A stretch of DNA of 23,362 nucleotides from JAGLTZ01 sp023135015 (lineage in GTDB: Bacteria > Blakebacterota > Blakebacteria > Blakebacterales > Blakebacteraceae): the NCBI GenBank assembly GCA_030631625.1, contig DAOVKT010000024.1, forward strand, positions 1 through 23,362, read 5' to 3'. Under the pieces are notes generated by a model, which did not search any database, had not been told where the DNA came from, and was given only the letters and a program-made list of their open reading frames with translations. The translations under genes were made by a program, and so were the position numbers. Positions 1 through 7,466 of the stretch are shown piece by piece (positions within the stretch are counted from its first letter, which is position 1; each line of letters starts with the position of its first letter).

Positions 1-727
<727 letters not shown>

Positions 728-925
728 AAAGATGTGTAATGGTATCAGCCCGAGGGCTTTCCCATCGACACTCTTGGAGTATTGTTCCTTGCTCAAATCA
801 CCATGACCTTTCGGTCATGTGAGTCGGCAAGGTTCCATCTCAAAGCGACTTGAACGGTCGCCCTTCGACTTCACCTTCGAACATGTCAAAGAACATAATC
901 CGCCCCGATTTTGGGCGGACCTCAC
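728..925 (-). other. rRNA operon leader with hairpins
   Basis: Stretch between the rrn promoters and mature 16S; I see no protein gene in it. Read on the minus strand it contains, in order, a perfect 7-bp stem (arms 913-919 and 899-905, loop of 7), a boxA-like element (883-895), a 5-bp stem GCGAC/GTCGC (arms 857-861 and 845-849), and a perfect 7-bp stem CATGACC/GGTCATG with a 4-base loop (802-819). This arrangement of promoter, boxA and hairpins is what rRNA leaders use for Nus-factor antitermination and for precursor folding. The function of each individual hairpin is inferred. Confidence 0.7.
883..895 (-). promoter_or_regulatory. boxA antitermination element of the rrn leader
   Basis: On the minus strand this reads TGTTCTTTGACAT, close to the bacterial boxA consensus TGCTCTTTAACA that recruits NusB/NusE to rRNA transcripts. 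It lies about 24 bases after the predicted P2 start and about 155 bases before 16S, a usual position. Binding itself is inferred from the motif. Confidence 0.65.
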
Positions 926-953
926 AAATTAGGACATCCGGTGCAAACGTCAA
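926..953 (-). promoter_or_regulatory. rrn promoter P2 (-35 TTGACG, -10 TAATTT)
   Basis: Minus-strand sigma70-type promoter: TTGACG at 948-953 and TAATTT at 926-931 with a 16-bp spacer. The predicted start is near 918-919, which would put the 7-bp GC-rich hairpin (899-919) at the very 5' end of the transcript. It is the promoter nearest to 16S. Confidence 0.6.
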
Positions 954-1003
954 TAGTTAACACGCCCCAAATGCCCCTATTAAAAGGAAAAATGACTATA
1001 TAC

Positions 1004-1032
1004 AGGATAACGCCCATCCCTGACAGGGTCAA
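1004..1032 (-). promoter_or_regulatory. rrn promoter P1 (-35 TTGACC, -10 TATCCT)
   Basis: Second minus-strand promoter about 78 bp upstream of P2: TTGACC at 1027-1032, TATCCT at 1004-1009, spacer exactly 17 bp. With P2 it forms a tandem pair like those of E. coli rRNA operons. An A/T-rich stretch at 977-1000 lies between the two, just upstream of P2, and could act as an UP element for it. The -35 begins only 15 bp after the stop codon of the upstream propeller gene, so no terminator separates them that I can see. Confidence 0.6.
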
Positions 1033-1047
1033 GCGGAACAGATCAGA

Positions 1048-2349
1048 TTATTCCCTCTCGGGCAGCACCAGCCGATACCGCTTTATATACGGGACGCCTT
1101 CCTCATCCTCAACGTAGGCGACGACCATATCGTCTTCGATATAAGGCTGCGGGCTAAATTGAAAGCCTTCTGGCATCTCAACCTCGCCGAGGAACCCGCC
1201 ATCCAGATCGAACACTTCCACGGTGTGGGTATCCACCCAGTAGGGATTGCGCCACCAGCCGCTCTCCTCGAACGGATCTTTGACACCATCCTCCTGGATG
1301 ATGCCCATACCCGGACGCCGCACCCAGATACGTCCACTGCGGTCCGGGAACAGACCATCATAAGCCGGTTTATGATTGGGAACCGCCCTGCCGTTCCATG
1401 CCCATCCCGGAAACTGCCGCACCATGTTGGCCGTGGCTGCTCGTTCGTGCCAGCGGCCCTCCTCCGGCTGCACCGGCACGGGATCCCATTCCTTCTCGAC
1501 TACGGTGACGGTACCGTCAGACCTCCGGATCTCGAAGCGATAGACTTTTGAGACCCCGCCCAGTACCGACCGGTCGGGTGCTACGGCCCATGCCACATCA
1601 GGTGAGAACGGCACGTTGTTGACCGATGTGCTGTTCTCACTTCGTCCGACGATAGTCCATGGCTCGAAATCGAATACGGGGGCGTGGATCGTGTCGATCA
1701 CAGCGTCTTCCGGGCCACAGCGTATTAATCCCATCCGCCACTCGGTCACATCGACACCGTAGTTAGTAATGACCAGGGTATACAGGTCGCCATCATGCGT
1801 CACCAGCAAGGGGTTGCTCGTGTGGAAGCCGCTCCTGATTGGCCAGTGGGTGAGCGGCTCTCCGTCGGGCGAATAGACGTTGATCCTCGTGTTGTCCGGA
1901 GTGCGCACGAACAGGCGTCCGTCCACCGGATGGGTCGCTACACTCTCGGGCCGGAGGTATTCCCCGGGCCCACTCCCTTCCCGACCGATATCTCTCAGGT
2001 GCCGGCCCGTTAGATCGTACGACCGTATGATCGGTACCTGACTATCGAGGATGTAGATCCTCTCTACACCGACCGCGATACCATCGACGTTTCCCAGGAT
2101 GTACGCGTCATCACCCTTGAGCTCCCCGATCGATGCCTCTTCCACAAGCGTGGCGGTTCCCCCCCACACGGAACCGCCGAGAGTGCGCACGGTTTTGACA
2201 TTACCATCGGTAGTGGTCTCGTGCTGCCACGCGCCTTCAGACGTCGAACCGGCAGAACAGCCCGTTGAGGCAGTCACGAGCAGGCTCATTAACGCCAGCA
2301 GCGCGAGCAGAGCCAGGAAGGAGTGTATTTCTTTACGCCGTTCGGTCAT
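1048..2349 (-). CDS. six-bladed beta-propeller (NHL-like) lipoprotein or secreted protein
   Basis: About 433 residues. The N-terminus is MTERRKEIHSFLALLALLAL followed by more hydrophobic residues and STGC, so it looks like a signal peptide ending at a possible, non-canonical lipobox (Ser rather than Leu at -3). The body has repeated propeller strands such as IYILDSQVPIIRSYDLTGRH and GREGSGPGEYLRPESV, typical of the NHL/6-bladed beta-propeller family found in secreted proteins of marine and uncultured bacteria. No catalytic motif is visible; ligand and role are unknown. I chose the ATG at 2349 because GGCGGG lies 9 bases upstream and the signal peptide then starts cleanly. An ATG at 2358 and a TTG at 2400 are also open. 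It follows tyrS by about 125 bp on the same strand and ends just upstream of the rRNA promoters. Confidence 0.75.
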   Translation of the reverse strand: MTERRKEIHSFLALLALLALMSLLVTASTGCSAGSTSEGAWQHETTTDGNVKTVRTLGGSVWGGTATLVEEASIGELKGDDAYILGNVDGIAVGVERIYILDSQVPIIRSYDLTGRHLRDIGREGSGPGEYLRPESVATHPVDGRLFVRTPDNTRINVYSPDGEPLTHWPIRSGFHTSNPLLVTHDGDLYTLVITNYGVDVTEWRMGLIRCGPEDAVIDTIHAPVFDFEPWTIVGRSENSTSVNNVPFSPDVAWAVAPDRSVLGGVSKVYRFEIRRSDGTVTVVEKEWDPVPVQPEEGRWHERAATANMVRQFPGWAWNGRAVPNHKPAYDGLFPDRSGRIWVRRPGMGIIQEDGVKDPFEESGWWRNPYWVDTHTVEVFDLDGGFLGEVEMPEGFQFSPQPYIEDDMVVAYVEDEEGVPYIKRYRLVLPERE

Positions 2350-2474
2350 TGATCGCATCCCGCCAATCAGACGGACCCGGAATGAAGTTCGTTGCTCCAA
2401 TATCTTGAACGACCGTGAGACGGCGGTGGTTGGTGGAATTCTTTGCAGGGCAGGTCAAACAGGCGAGACCGCGA

Positions 2475-3686
2475 TCAGCCCGGTCGAACCCTCAAGAACC
2501 GGCGTTTGCCTACCTTCAGGATATGCTCACAGTCGGCCGGTACCTTGAAAAGCTGATCCTCGACCTGCTCTCCATCCATGGAGACCGCCCCCTGGTCGAT
2601 CAGGCGACGGGCCTCGCCCCTGCTCGATACGAGGTCGTAAGTCTCCAGCAGTTCGATCACCCCGGTCGGCTCCTTGATGACCGCCTCAGGCATTTCCTCC
2701 GGCAGGTCCTTATCGACGATTACAGCCTGAAAATGAGCCTCCGCCTCCAGGGCGGCTTCCTTATCGTGATAGAGTGCGACGATCTCCCGGGCTAGCCGGC
2801 GCTTCAGGTCCCGGGGGTTGACATTACCCTCCTCGAGCTGCATCCGGATCGCGTCAAGCTCATCCCCGGAAACGTCCGTACAAAGCTCGAACCACGGGTA
2901 TATCTGTTCGTCGGGGATCGACATGGTCTTGCCGTATATCTCTTCGGGAGACTCGAAGATGCCCACGTAATTCCCCAGGCTCTTGCTCATCTTCTCGGTG
3001 CCGTCGGTGCCCACCAGCAGCGGCAGGGTCATGACGACCTGCGGCTCCTGTCCGTATTCGCGCTGGATCTCGCGTCCCACCAGCAGGTTGAACAGCTGGT
3101 CCGTACCACCCAGCTCCACATCCGCTTTCAGCGCCACCGAGTCGTACCCCTGGAAGAGAGGATAGAGGAATTCGAGGATGCTTATCGGTTGGCCGTTCCT
3201 GTACCGGTTGCTGAAATCATCCCTCTCCAGCAGCCGGGCTACCGTGTACCTGCTCGCAAGCTCCAGTACCTGCTCGCTGCTCATCTTCAGGGACCAGCGG
3301 CTGTTGAAGTCTATTACTGTTTTTTCGGGGTCGAGGATCTTGAAGATCTGGGCTTTGTAGGTCTCGGCGTTGGCCAGGACCTCTTCCCTCGACATCCGTT
3401 TGCGCTGCTCGCTCAGACCCGATGGATCTCCGATCAGGCCGGTGAAGTCCCCTATCAGGAAGACCACCGTGTGCCCCAGATCCTGGAACTGCTTCAATTT
3501 GCGGATTGATACCGTATGGCCAAGGTGCAGGTCGGGTGCGGTGGGGTCGAATCCCTCTTTCACTATGAGCGGTTCACCCGTCTCGTACGAGCGCTTTAAC
3601 TTCGAGACCAGCTCTTCCTCGGGAACAACCTGGTCGCATCCCCTCAACAATATTTCCAACTGCTGGTCAACCGGCGGAAAGGGCAT
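2475..3686 (-). CDS. tyrS: tyrosyl-tRNA synthetase
   Basis: 403 residues, the usual length. It is a class I aminoacyl-tRNA synthetase that charges tRNA-Tyr with tyrosine using ATP, in the cytoplasm. The HIGH signature is HLGH at residues 54-57 and the second signature is a perfect KMSKS at 232-236. The tyrosine-pocket region GYDSVALKADVELGGTDQ is at about 180-197, and an S4-type RNA-binding domain occupies about 340-400 (ending KVGKRRFLRVRPG). The overall form fits the long bacterial TyrRS branch. The start ATG at 3686 lies in a divergent gap with the penicillin-binding protein gene, and a TATAAT box lies upstream. No T-box leader is visible. I see no anomaly. Confidence 0.97.
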   Translation of the reverse strand: MPFPPVDQQLEILLRGCDQVVPEEELVSKLKRSYETGEPLIVKEGFDPTAPDLHLGHTVSIRKLKQFQDLGHTVVFLIGDFTGLIGDPSGLSEQRKRMSREEVLANAETYKAQIFKILDPEKTVIDFNSRWSLKMSSEQVLELASRYTVARLLERDDFSNRYRNGQPISILEFLYPLFQGYDSVALKADVELGGTDQLFNLLVGREIQREYGQEPQVVMTLPLLVGTDGTEKMSKSLGNYVGIFESPEEIYGKTMSIPDEQIYPWFELCTDVSGDELDAIRMQLEEGNVNPRDLKRRLAREIVALYHDKEAALEAEAHFQAVIVDKDLPEEMPEAVIKEPTGVIELLETYDLVSSRGEARRLIDQGAVSMDGEQVEDQLFKVPADCEHILKVGKRRFLRVRPG

Positions 3687-3725
3687 TGCCTAAGGGAACC
3701 TTTGCCTCCGTCGCTGGTCAAGGGC

Positions 3726-3731
3726 ATTATA
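3726..3731 (-). promoter_or_regulatory. putative -10 box of tyrS
   Basis: A perfect TATAAT on the minus strand, about 40 bp before the tyrS start codon, preceded by TATC and an A/T-rich stretch (six T residues) in the spacer. No good -35 hexamer is found at 16-18 bp (CCTCAA at 17 bp), so confidence is moderate. It lies in the 81-bp gap shared with the divergent penicillin-binding protein gene. Confidence 0.45.
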
Positions 3732-3767
3732 GATACGTGATGAAAAAATTGAGGAAAGGAACCACTG

Positions 3768-6062
3768 ATGGCCGGTGGAGGTGAAACTCCCGATAGGGTC
3801 AACCGTATAGTACGGGCCGTGGGACGGGCGGCTTCGGTCGTGTGGATGTTCGTACGATACGATAACCTCAAGGACTGGCTCCCGCGGGTGTGGGGCAGGA
3901 AGTTCTTGCTCAAAGTCATGGCCATCAGTCTTCTGGCCGGCGTTGTCGGTGCGCTTTTCCTATACTGGCTTTCCAGAAATCTGCCTACTCCTTCAGAACT
4001 GACCAGGATCGAACAGAGCCACGTCACGAGGGTCTACGACACCAATGGGATACTGCTGAAAGAGTTTTATGTGCAGCAGCGCGAGCCCGTAGACCTGAAC
4101 AAAATCCCCCGTCATCTGAAGGAAGCGCTGCTGGCGGTTGAGGACCGCGAGTTCTACAGCCATTGGGGTATGAACCTCCGCCGCTTCGGTGCCGCCATTC
4201 TTGCGAACATCAAGAGCCTGGATTTCGGTCAGGGAGCCAGCACCATCACACAGCAGCTGGCCAGGAACCTCTTCCAGAACATCGGCAGCAGGAAAACAAT
4301 TACCCGCAAACTGCGCGAACAGCTCACCGCTGTTGCTCTGGAACAGAACTACTCCAAAGACGAGATTCTGCAGATGTTCCTGAATGAGGTCTATTTCGCC
4401 AACGGGGCTTACGGTATCCAGCAGGCGGCGCAGAATTATTTCGACAAAGACGTGGAGGCGCTCGACCTGCTTGAGAGCGCCTACCTGGTAGGGATCCTCC
4501 AGCTTCCATACTTCTACTATTTGAACCCGGACCGGGCCCTAAGACGCCGCAACCTGGTGCTGCAGTATATGGTCAACGCCGGATACCTGGACGCGGCGAC
4601 CACCGACACTCTTTCGCTGAAACCCCTGGAGTTCGCAGAGAAGGATGAGGAGATCCCCAGCGCCCCGTATTTCGTGGAGTGGATCAGGCAGGATATGGAG
4701 CGCAAATACGGTGCGGAGATCCTCTACCGTGACGGTGCGACCATTCAGACGACTCTCGACTGGGAAATGCAGGCCCTGGCCGAGCGGCACCTGATGAGGA
4801 TGCTCGAAGAGAAGCAGGCTCAATATGAAAAGTGGGTCATCCAGCCCGCTCTACAGGAGATCCTGGAGAACGCACCTGAGGGGGTCGAACCGGATACCTC
4901 ATCGATCGAGGCCCTCCGGGAGAGCTATCGCCTCCAGGGGGCCTTCGTGGCCCTGGATCCACAGAACGGGAACATCCTAGCGATGATCGGCGGGAGGGAC
5001 TTCCAGGAAAACCAGTACAACAACGCGACCCAGGCGAAGCGACAGGCGGGTTCAGCCTTCAAACCGTTCCTCTATACGGCAGCACTCGACAACGGTTACA
5101 CCCCGGCCACCAGGGTGATGAACCAGCCCATAACCATTCCACAGCCGGACGGCAGCCGCTGGGCTCCTGTCAATTACTACGGCAGGTTCAGCGAACCGCT
5201 CACACTGAGGGATGCACTGAGACGTTCCATCAACCTGGTGGCTGCACGCCTGGTAATGGGCGGAGGAATGGGCCATCACCTCTCGATGAGTCCGACCATC
5301 CTTGTCCGCTACGCCAAACAGTTCGGCATTACCACACCACTACGGCCCTATCCCTCCCTTGCGATCGGATCGAGCGAAGTCATTCTGCTGGAAATGGTCA
5401 GCGCCTTTTCAGTCTTCGCCAACCTTGGAACACGGGCCCAGCCGAGGATGATCCGCTACGTGAGGGACCGCTTCGGCCGCGATATCGAAGTGCCCCCCGT
5501 TAAACTGACGAAAGTGCTGGAGCCTGAGCTGGCCTATCTGATGGTGGATTTAATGAAGGGTATACTTGAGGAGGGCGGTACGGCCCAGCTCGCACGAAGC
5601 TACTACAACGTAAACGTACCCGCCGCCGGAAAGACCGGAACCACAAACGATTTCAGTGACGCCTGGTTCATCGGCTACACGCCCCATTTAGTGGCCGGCG
5701 TCTGGATCGGCTTCGAAACGCGCCAGAGTATGCTGCTCCCTGGAGGTAACGCGGTCACCGGGGTGCCCGATCCATCGGGCGCGGTTATGGCCATGCCGGT
5801 CTGGGCACGGTTCATCCGCGACCTCTATAGAGATGAGGCGAGAGACCTGTCGAGTGAGGACTGGATCAGGCCACCCGGGATCGTTGAGGTGGAGCTGTGC
5901 AGGACGAGCCCCATACCTGAGAGTCCGGATTACAAGATTGCTCTACCCACATGTCCCGACCGATTCACTGAGATCTTTCTGGCAACAAACCAGCCCACGG
6001 AGTCATGCACAGTTCACGACCCGCGCTACCGCAGAGACTTCCGCCGCCCACCCCCAAACTAG
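3768..6062 (+). CDS. class A penicillin-binding protein (bifunctional transglycosylase/transpeptidase, PBP1A type)
   Basis: 764 residues. It polymerises and cross-links peptidoglycan at the outer face of the inner membrane. A cytoplasmic tail of about 45 residues is followed by one membrane anchor (about 47-68). The GT51 glycosyltransferase domain has EDREFYSHWG with catalytic Glu125, and GASTITQQLARNLF at 156-169. The transpeptidase domain has SxxK as SAFK (429-432, nucleophile Ser429), SxN as SIN (487-489) and KTGT (622-625). The C-terminal tail carries three cysteines (711, 729, 747) and a Pro-rich end. The start ATG at 3768 follows AGGAAAGGAACC. The gene is divergent from tyrS, and its stop codon overlaps the stop codon of the convergent flavin oxidoreductase gene. 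All active-site residues are intact. Confidence 0.96.
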   Translation: MAGGGETPDRVNRIVRAVGRAASVVWMFVRYDNLKDWLPRVWGRKFLLKVMAISLLAGVVGALFLYWLSRNLPTPSELTRIEQSHVTRVYDTNGILLKEFYVQQREPVDLNKIPRHLKEALLAVEDREFYSHWGMNLRRFGAAILANIKSLDFGQGASTITQQLARNLFQNIGSRKTITRKLREQLTAVALEQNYSKDEILQMFLNEVYFANGAYGIQQAAQNYFDKDVEALDLLESAYLVGILQLPYFYYLNPDRALRRRNLVLQYMVNAGYLDAATTDTLSLKPLEFAEKDEEIPSAPYFVEWIRQDMERKYGAEILYRDGATIQTTLDWEMQALAERHLMRMLEEKQAQYEKWVIQPALQEILENAPEGVEPDTSSIEALRESYRLQGAFVALDPQNGNILAMIGGRDFQENQYNNATQAKRQAGSAFKPFLYTAALDNGYTPATRVMNQPITIPQPDGSRWAPVNYYGRFSEPLTLRDALRRSINLVAARLVMGGGMGHHLSMSPTILVRYAKQFGITTPLRPYPSLAIGSSEVILLEMVSAFSVFANLGTRAQPRMIRYVRDRFGRDIEVPPVKLTKVLEPELAYLMVDLMKGILEEGGTAQLARSYYNVNVPAAGKTGTTNDFSDAWFIGYTPHLVAGVWIGFETRQSMLLPGGNAVTGVPDPSGAVMAMPVWARFIRDLYRDEARDLSSEDWIRPPGIVEVELCRTSPIPESPDYKIALPTCPDRFTEIFLATNQPTESCTVHDPRYRRDFRRPPPN

Positions 6063-7165
6063 GCGTTTTCTTCTTCTTGCTGTTCCAGGATCAGAGATTC
6101 ACAGCGAAGAACCCGGTCCTTATAGAGCGCACACCGGTTACAAGATATACATTCGGCGGGTCCCTGACGGCCATCCAGCCACTCAAGGGGTAGATGGGGC
6201 TCACGTATGAGGGGCCTGCCCAGCGCGACCAGGTCGGCATCGCCGCTCTCGAGTACTTCCGTTATTACCTCGATCGACTTGAGCCCGCCGACCAGGATCA
6301 CCGGACAACCCACCACCTTCCTGGCCGCGCGGGCGAGATGACGGAAATAAGCCTCCTGCTGCCCCGGCTGAATATCCCTACGGGCTGCCCCCTTGTCTGA
6401 GTCTACCATACCGCCGCTGACTTCGATTGCTGCCACGCCCATTTCAGAAACGATCCGGGCGTTTTCAAGGGCCTCTTTCATCGGTATGCCGTTGGGGATG
6501 CAGTCATCCAGATTCATCTTTATCAGAACCGGATAGTCCGGCCCCACCTCCTCCTGGACTGCTTCCAGAACTGCGATTAGAAATCGCCTGCGCTTTTCCG
6601 GCGTTCCTCCCCATTCATCATCCCTGAGGTTTGTTGCAGGACTCAGGAATTGTGTCAGCAGATACCCGTGCGCTGCGTGGATCTGCACCGCATCAAATCC
6701 AGCTTCCTTGACACGTACGGCCGCCCTGGCGAAGTCACCGACCAGGGCTTCGATCTCTTCTGGTTCGAGCGCTCGCGGAACAACGCTGGTTTTTTTTATT
6801 TCCACCCCTGAGGGGGAGACGGGTGTTGTTTCAATGACGGAGGGTCTGCACTGCGGCCCGCCATGGCTGATCTGCATGGCTACCTTTATTCCGGCACGCT
6901 GGGCCTGCCGTGCGATCAGCTCCAGGCGCGATACCTGATCGTCTCTGTCCAGACCGGTCTCGTTATCGGTGAGGCGACCATCCCTGCGCACGTAACCGTG
7001 CCCCAGAATTATCAGACCACATCCCCCTCGGGCCAGAGTTTCAACATAGGAGAGCATTTTGTGACCAACCCGACCTTCCCAATCGGCCATTCGCTCACCA
7101 CAGGCCGCCCTCACGATACGGTTGGGCAGCTCCATGTTTCCTATTGTTACCGGACTGAAAAGCAT
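6059..7165 (-). CDS. old-yellow-enzyme family NADH:flavin oxidoreductase with C-terminal cysteine cluster
   Basis: 368 residues: a single FMN-binding TIM barrel without the C-terminal FAD/NAD(P)H domain of 2,4-dienoyl-CoA reductases (about 650 residues). The N-terminus LFSPVTIGNMELPNRIVRA is typical of the family, the substrate-binding pair is HAAH (163-166) followed by GYLLTQFLSP, and the phosphate-site motif is VALGRPLI (313-320). The C-terminus has Cys339, Cys342, Cys345 and Cys355 (CxxCxxC, then nine residues, then C), which resembles the [4Fe-4S] ligands of dienoyl-CoA reductase-type enzymes but with CxxC rather than CxxxC in the middle. The physiological substrate, probably an activated alkene, cannot be told. 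The start ATG at 7165 follows GGAAGAGAGCAG. The last four bases overlap the convergent penicillin-binding protein gene (shared CTAG). Confidence 0.88.
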   Translation of the reverse strand: MLFSPVTIGNMELPNRIVRAACGERMADWEGRVGHKMLSYVETLARGGCGLIILGHGYVRRDGRLTDNETGLDRDDQVSRLELIARQAQRAGIKVAMQISHGGPQCRPSVIETTPVSPSGVEIKKTSVVPRALEPEEIEALVGDFARAAVRVKEAGFDAVQIHAAHGYLLTQFLSPATNLRDDEWGGTPEKRRRFLIAVLEAVQEEVGPDYPVLIKMNLDDCIPNGIPMKEALENARIVSEMGVAAIEVSGGMVDSDKGAARRDIQPGQQEAYFRHLARAARKVVGCPVILVGGLKSIEVITEVLESGDADLVALGRPLIREPHLPLEWLDGRQGPAECISCNRCALYKDRVLRCESLILEQQEEENA

Positions 7166-7293
7166 CTGCTCTCTTCCGCCTGCCCTATCTTAAGGCCACC
7201 ATACGGCCGGCCAGAATAATACCCGACTAGGAGCCTGTCGACCTCATACGGTTTGTCGAGGAACGCATCCACGTGCGAGCCGAGTTGGTCCAT
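7147..7293 (-). CDS. possible 48-residue ORF or receiver-domain remnant
   Basis: A frame from ATG 7293 to TAA 7147 encodes 48 residues, beginning MDQLGSHVDAFLDKPYEVDR. The stretch DAFLDKPYEVDRLL resembles the last beta strand and helix of response-regulator receiver domains, including the conserved Lys-Pro. It overlaps the start of the flavin oxidoreductase gene by 19 bases in another frame. AAAGG abuts the ATG with no spacing, so the ribosome site is poor, and the tRNA-Leu promoter on the other strand touches its 5' end. It may be a real short gene, a decayed fragment of a response regulator, or chance. Confidence 0.25.
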   Translation of the reverse strand: MDQLGSHVDAFLDKPYEVDRLLVGYYSGRPYGGLKIGQAEESRCFSVR

Positions 7294-7296
7294 CCT

Positions 7297-7324
7297 TTGA
7301 CAGATCGGTATACAACCCTATTTT
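7297..7324 (+). promoter_or_regulatory. tRNA-Leu promoter (TTGACA / TATTTT)
   Basis: A perfect -35 TTGACA at 7297-7302 and TATTTT at 7319-7324 with a 16-bp spacer. The predicted start is near 7331, about 14 bases before the mature 5' end of the tRNA, so the tRNA would be transcribed alone. Confidence 0.65.
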
Positions 7325-7344
7325 TCCCCTGTCCCAGCTTTCTT

Positions 7345-7431
7345 GCCGGAGTGGTGAAACTGGTAGACGCAGGGGACTCAAAATCCCCCGGTGGAAACAC
7401 CATGCCGGTTCGAGTCCGGCCTCCGGCACCA
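7345..7431 (+). tRNA. tRNA-Leu, anticodon CAA
   Basis: 87 bases with an encoded CCA end. The acceptor stem pairs GCCGGAG (7345-7351) with CTCCGGC (7421-7427), followed by discriminator A and CCA. The anticodon loop is CTCAAAA between GGGGA and TCCCC, giving anticodon CAA, which reads UUG. The T arm has GGTTCGAGTCC. A long variable arm (CGGTGGAAACACCATG region) marks it as a class II tRNA, and the D arm AAACTGGTAGACGC is typical for leucine. It stands alone between two minus-strand genes. Confidence 0.96.
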
Positions 7432-7466
7432 GCATGCTGCAAGTCTATCTATTTCTTTATTTGTAA

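Noticed and set aside
3687..3767. T-box riboswitch before tyrS
   Set aside because: The gap is 81 bp, too short for a T-box leader, and no T-box motif or specifier structure is seen.
7430..7439. CAGCATGCTG palindrome followed by a T-rich stretch as a terminator after tRNA-Leu
   Set aside because: A 10-bp palindrome with no loop is a poor hairpin, it overlaps the CCA end, and the T run is interrupted.
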